DNA of 8,016 nucleotides from Deltaproteobacteria bacterium (lineage in GTDB: Bacteria > Desulfobacterota > Binatia > UBA9968 > CAXXLF01), in assembly GCA_022571535.1 (NCBI GenBank), contig JACZXR010000089.1, forward strand, positions 1 through 8,016, written 5' to 3'. Shown piece after piece: positions 6,169-8,016 of this stretch (position 1 is its first letter; each line of letters begins with the position of its first letter). The position numbers and the translations under genes were made by a program. Under the pieces are notes generated by a model, which saw only the letters and a program-made list of their open reading frames with translations, made no database searches and was not told where the DNA came from.

Positions 6169-6481
6169 TCATTCCAAGACACAATTCAATGGATAGGTTT
6201 TATCCGGAATGCGAACGTGAAGCTGCGGCAAGAGCAGGTAGGTTCGGGAGCCTTGTGGATAAAACCCGTTGAACGAAACCGTCCGGGGGGGGTTATACGC
6301 GTACAGTGAAAATTGGCTTGCGAAGGGGGGATAATGCTCCCCATCATTAGTAGAGATTATTCCCGAGGCTGAAGCCTCCACCACCGAGGGAAACGCCAAG
6401 AGACAACCCACCACACGAAAGAGGCGGCCAAAAAAAACCGAGCCGGGAGCCGCTGCGTAAGAACAAAAAGAGGCCCGTCAT
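6169..6481 (-). pseudogene. Small exported protein, hypothetical, probably frameshifted at a T8 run
   Basis: From a GTG at 6414 a frame runs to TGA at 6169 (81 residues) and begins inside what looks like a signal peptide: FRVVGCLLAFPSVVEASASG. No start and no ribosome site fit it well. An ATG at 6481, in the adjacent frame, begins MTGLFLFLRSGSRLGFF and reaches a run of eight T (minus strand, 6437-6430). If that run were seven T, the two parts would join in frame as one 103-residue protein with a complete basic and hydrophobic export signal. The ATG lies 21 nt after the beta-subunit stop codon, so it could belong to the same transcript. The mature part (ending LPQLHVRIPDKTYPLNC plus VLE) matches nothing I know, and contains C6 and C8 runs. 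It could be a decayed gene, a slippage-switched gene, or chance. Confidence 0.35.
6430..6456 (-). terminator. Possible weak intrinsic terminator after the decarboxylase genes
   Basis: On the minus strand AGCGG and CCGGCT can form a five-pair stem with one bulge around a 3-nt loop, followed after CGG by eight T (6437-6430). The T-tract is good but the stem is weak. It lies about 50 bp downstream of the beta-subunit stop codon. It conflicts with the reading in which the T8 run sits inside a small gene. Confidence 0.3.
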
Positions 6482-6502
6482 CTTCTGCAGGGTTGCCGGA
6501 AT

Positions 6503-7057
6503 TCAATCAAAGGCGTTGCGGAATCGCACCAGGTTTTCCTCTATCATCACCTCAGGGCAAGGCACACGCCTCTTTTCCTCCACCTTGGCAACAATAAACC
6601 AGGGACCATCCTCTGCCATGGCCTGGTCTACGGCCTCCTCTAAAGCTTTCAAGGACGAGACGGATGCCACTCGGGCAATGCCTGCCCCCTTGGCGACGGC
6701 TGCAAGATCGGTTCCTGTGGAAGTATGCGTGGGCTGACCTCCTGTTTCCCCCCACTGCTGGTTGTCCCAGACAATGTGTACCAGGTTGGGAGGTTGCTGG
6801 CGAGCGATGGTTGCCAGGGATCCAAGGTTCATCAATAAGGAGCCATCTCCGTCCATAACTATTACCTTGCGCTCGGGGGCCGCTAGGGCGACCCCTAGCC
6901 CGATGGAGGAGACCATGCCCATCCCTCCCCAGGTGTAAAGATTCGATCTCCGATCACCCAGGGCGAACAGGTCAAAGGTAGCAAGGCCCAGGTTGGCAAT
7001 GACAGGCTCATTTTTCAACCGGCTTAGGACAACCCGAATACCCTCAGGACGTTCCAA
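6503..7057 (-). CDS. comE: Sulfopyruvate/phosphonopyruvate decarboxylase-like enzyme, beta subunit (ThDP-binding)
   Basis: This is the thiamine-diphosphate (PP) domain half of a split 2-oxoacid decarboxylase, 184 residues, the usual length for ComE. The cofactor motif is complete: G70-D71-G72-S73 at its start and D98-N99 about 28 residues on (HIVWDNQQW), which bind Mg2+ and the diphosphate. Upstream, TWGGMGMVSSIGLGVALA (42-59) is the expected glycine-rich segment. The start is TTG at 7057, chosen because GGGAGG (7068-7063) lies 5 nt before it and no ATG is near. It overlaps the alpha gene by 14 nt, so translation is probably coupled and the subunits are made together. In methanogens ComDE decarboxylates sulfopyruvate to sulfoacetaldehyde for coenzyme M. 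Fused relatives act on phosphonopyruvate. No coenzyme M or phosphonate gene is in the window, so the substrate is open. Confidence 0.9.
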   Translation of the reverse strand: MERPEGIRVVLSRLKNEPVIANLGLATFDLFALGDRRSNLYTWGGMGMVSSIGLGVALAAPERKVIVMDGDGSLLMNLGSLATIARQQPPNLVHIVWDNQQWGETGGQPTHTSTGTDLAAVAKGAGIARVASVSSLKALEEAVDQAMAEDGPWFIVAKVEEKRRVPCPEVMIEENLVRFRNAFD

Positions 7058-7556
7058 GTTTTCCTCCCGTAAGGACGGTAGAGAGGAGAACTCCCACAGG
7101 GAGGAGGTGCGAATAGCACTGATCCATGGCCTCCGTGACCACCTTTTCCAGCCCTTCTCTCTGGTTGAGGGTGAAGTACCGAAGGCCGAGAGCCTCTAGG
7201 ATTGGACGGACCGCTCTGCCCATGGGCACCTGAGCTGGGTTGAACTCGCCCGACTCACCTCGCATGCTAATAAAAAAAGGAAGCGGAATTCGCCAAGGTA
7301 TGCATATGGAACCTAGGGCATTGATGCAGTTGCCGAGGCCACTGCTCTGCATGAAGACCGCACCCCTCTTCTTAGCAGCATAGACCCCAGCAATAATCCC
7401 CATGGCCTCTTCCTCTCGCGCCGCAGGAACTACCCGGAAATATGGATCATTTTCCAGCTTGCTAAGAATTCGCCATGTCACCACATCAGGAACGTAGGCG
7501 ATGATATTCACCTCGTGGTCTTTTAAGCTTTGTATCACAATCTCTGGCCAGCTCAT
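7044..7556 (-). CDS. comD: Sulfopyruvate/phosphonopyruvate decarboxylase-like enzyme, alpha subunit (PYR domain)
   Basis: This is the pyrimidine-binding (PYR) domain partner of the beta subunit, 170 residues, close to ComD of methanogens. VNIIAYVPD (16-24) is the N-terminal strand and loop. AAREEEAMGIIAG (45-57) holds the glutamates at the place of the catalytic Glu that contacts N1' of thiamine. MQSSGLGNCINAL (69-81) is the family signature. I chose the ATG at 7556 because similarity begins there. A GTG at 7664 would add 36 residues that do not resemble the family. The ribosome site before the ATG is weak (AGTGG). The active site forms between the two subunits, so both genes are needed. The beta gene starts within its last codons. 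The assigned name rests on family likeness; sulfopyruvate, phosphonopyruvate or another 3-substituted pyruvate are all possible. Confidence 0.88.
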   Translation of the reverse strand: MSWPEIVIQSLKDHEVNIIAYVPDVVTWRILSKLENDPYFRVVPAAREEEAMGIIAGVYAAKKRGAVFMQSSGLGNCINALGSICIPWRIPLPFFISMRGESGEFNPAQVPMGRAVRPILEALGLRYFTLNQREGLEKVVTEAMDQCYSHLLPVGVLLSTVLTGGKLGTS

Positions 7557-7664
7557 GGAATCGCCACTTTCTCGACATACCCTAACGCCACCTGAGGTTA
7601 AATGATAGGATTTTTCTTTTTGAGGTCCAGCTAGCCAGAACCCGGGAATTCCCGGCTCAGCCAC

Positions 7665-7802
7665 TTATCGGCGCACCTTCAAAATTCCAAGGAGCGCTCG
7701 GACGTCCAAACTGGCCGCCCGTACTTCATTTTGGGGCAGACCTTTCAGATTGACCGACACATCTGGAGGATACTTCCACGGTGGGGCTAGACCAAATGGC
7801 AC
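7665..7802 (-). CDS. Possible 45-residue protein or gene remnant upstream of the decarboxylase genes
   Basis: From GTG at 7802 a frame encodes 45 residues beginning VPFGLAPPWKYPPDVSV and ending LDVRALLGILKVRR, with TAA at 7667-7665. The composition looks like real protein: a Pro-rich start, then an amphipathic helix-like end. AAGGGG lies 5 nt before the GTG. The same frame runs back only to TAA at 7829. It could be a small gene heading the decarboxylase operon (about 108 bp before the alpha ATG), or the end of a longer gene broken upstream. I do not recognise a family. Confidence 0.35.
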   Translation of the reverse strand: MPFGLAPPWKYPPDVSVNLKGLPQNEVRAASLDVRALLGILKVRR

Positions 7803-8016
7803 CCTTGCCCCTTCAGGTAGGACCCGTTATACCCCAAAACGCAACTAATCGACGCTTTAATTGAGTCTTAGCCAGATACACGATTTACCCCGTACCACAG
7901 AACGCCCTGTATGTAAGTGCAGGGATGAATGTTCTGAAGTTCCCGAAGGGCAAGCCCTAAAGCCACGGACGTAAGTCCGTGGTACGGGGTTTACTCAATT
8001 CGTTTTGGCCTCGGAC
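7803..8016. other. Non-coding right end of the window
   Basis: Apart from the structured element at 7887-7995, I see no gene. The decarboxylase transcript should start in or near this stretch, but no clear promoter is visible. Confidence 0.4.
7887..7995. repeat. Hairpin-dense element of the second repeat family, with 12-bp inverted ends
   Basis: A 12-bp inverted repeat, ACCCCGTACCAC at 7887-7898 and its complement at 7979-7990, encloses about 80 bp full of dyads. AGAAC/GTTCT (7899-7903, 7931-7935) encloses CCCTG/CAGGG (7905-7909, 7920-7924). Next are CCC-GAA-GGG (7942-7950), GGGC-AA-GCCC (7948-7957), and a perfect 8-bp stem CCACGGAC/GTCCGTGG (7963-7970, 7975-7982). Bases 7971-7995 are identical to 3221-3245. 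It could be a small non-autonomous mobile element with terminal inverted repeats, or a structured RNA end from an IS200/IS605-type element. No transposase is present. Confidence 0.6.

Overview
The window looks like chromosomal DNA, or a metagenomic contig, from an uncultured Gram-negative bacterium. The evidence is a lipoprotein with a good lipobox, a DjlA-type membrane-anchored co-chaperone, an exported beta-propeller, Shine-Dalgarno sites of the AAGGAG/GGAGG type, and GTG and TTG starts. I cannot name the phylum from sequence alone. The protein mix would suit Desulfobacterota, Methylomirabilota or similar lineages, but that is inference. The region is gene-sparse, with long non-coding gaps, two families of hairpin-rich interspersed repeats, one clearly frameshifted gene and one probable second. 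Base composition is patchy: the phosphoesterase gene (468-1196) and the beta-propeller gene (4766-5914) are visibly GC-rich, and the stretches between them are more AT-rich.

Layout from left to right. A small two-helix membrane protein (15-266, minus) is followed by an SbcD/Mre11-like metallophosphoesterase (468-1196, minus). Next is an EamA/DMT-type membrane transporter (1426-2314, minus) whose last quarter is out of frame; the missing end can be read in the adjacent frame down to 1426. A 120-bp triple-hairpin repeat (2379-2498) precedes a small lipoprotein gene (2682-3101, the only plus-strand gene). This meets a djlA-like gene (3246-3968, minus) tail to tail, with a second type of hairpin repeat (3173-3245) between their stop codons. 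The second copy of the 120-bp repeat lies at 4092-4210. About 550 bp without a recognisable gene follow, then an exported YVTN/YncE-like beta-propeller protein (4766-5914, minus).

The right end carries a two-gene unit (7044-7556 and 6503-7057, minus) for the alpha and beta subunits of a thiamine-diphosphate decarboxylase of the sulfopyruvate/phosphonopyruvate family. The two genes overlap by 14 nt, and the beta gene starts with TTG behind a strong ribosome site. A 45-codon open frame lies just upstream. A homopolymer-rich, probably frameshifted gene for a small exported protein lies just downstream. The window closes with a hairpin-dense element (7887-7995) that shares a 25-bp identical end with the repeat at 3173-3245.

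Apart from the decarboxylase pair, the genes do not form an obvious shared pathway. I see no convincing new multi-gene system. The best leads are the two structured repeat families, the frameshifts, and the decarboxylase pair of unknown substrate.
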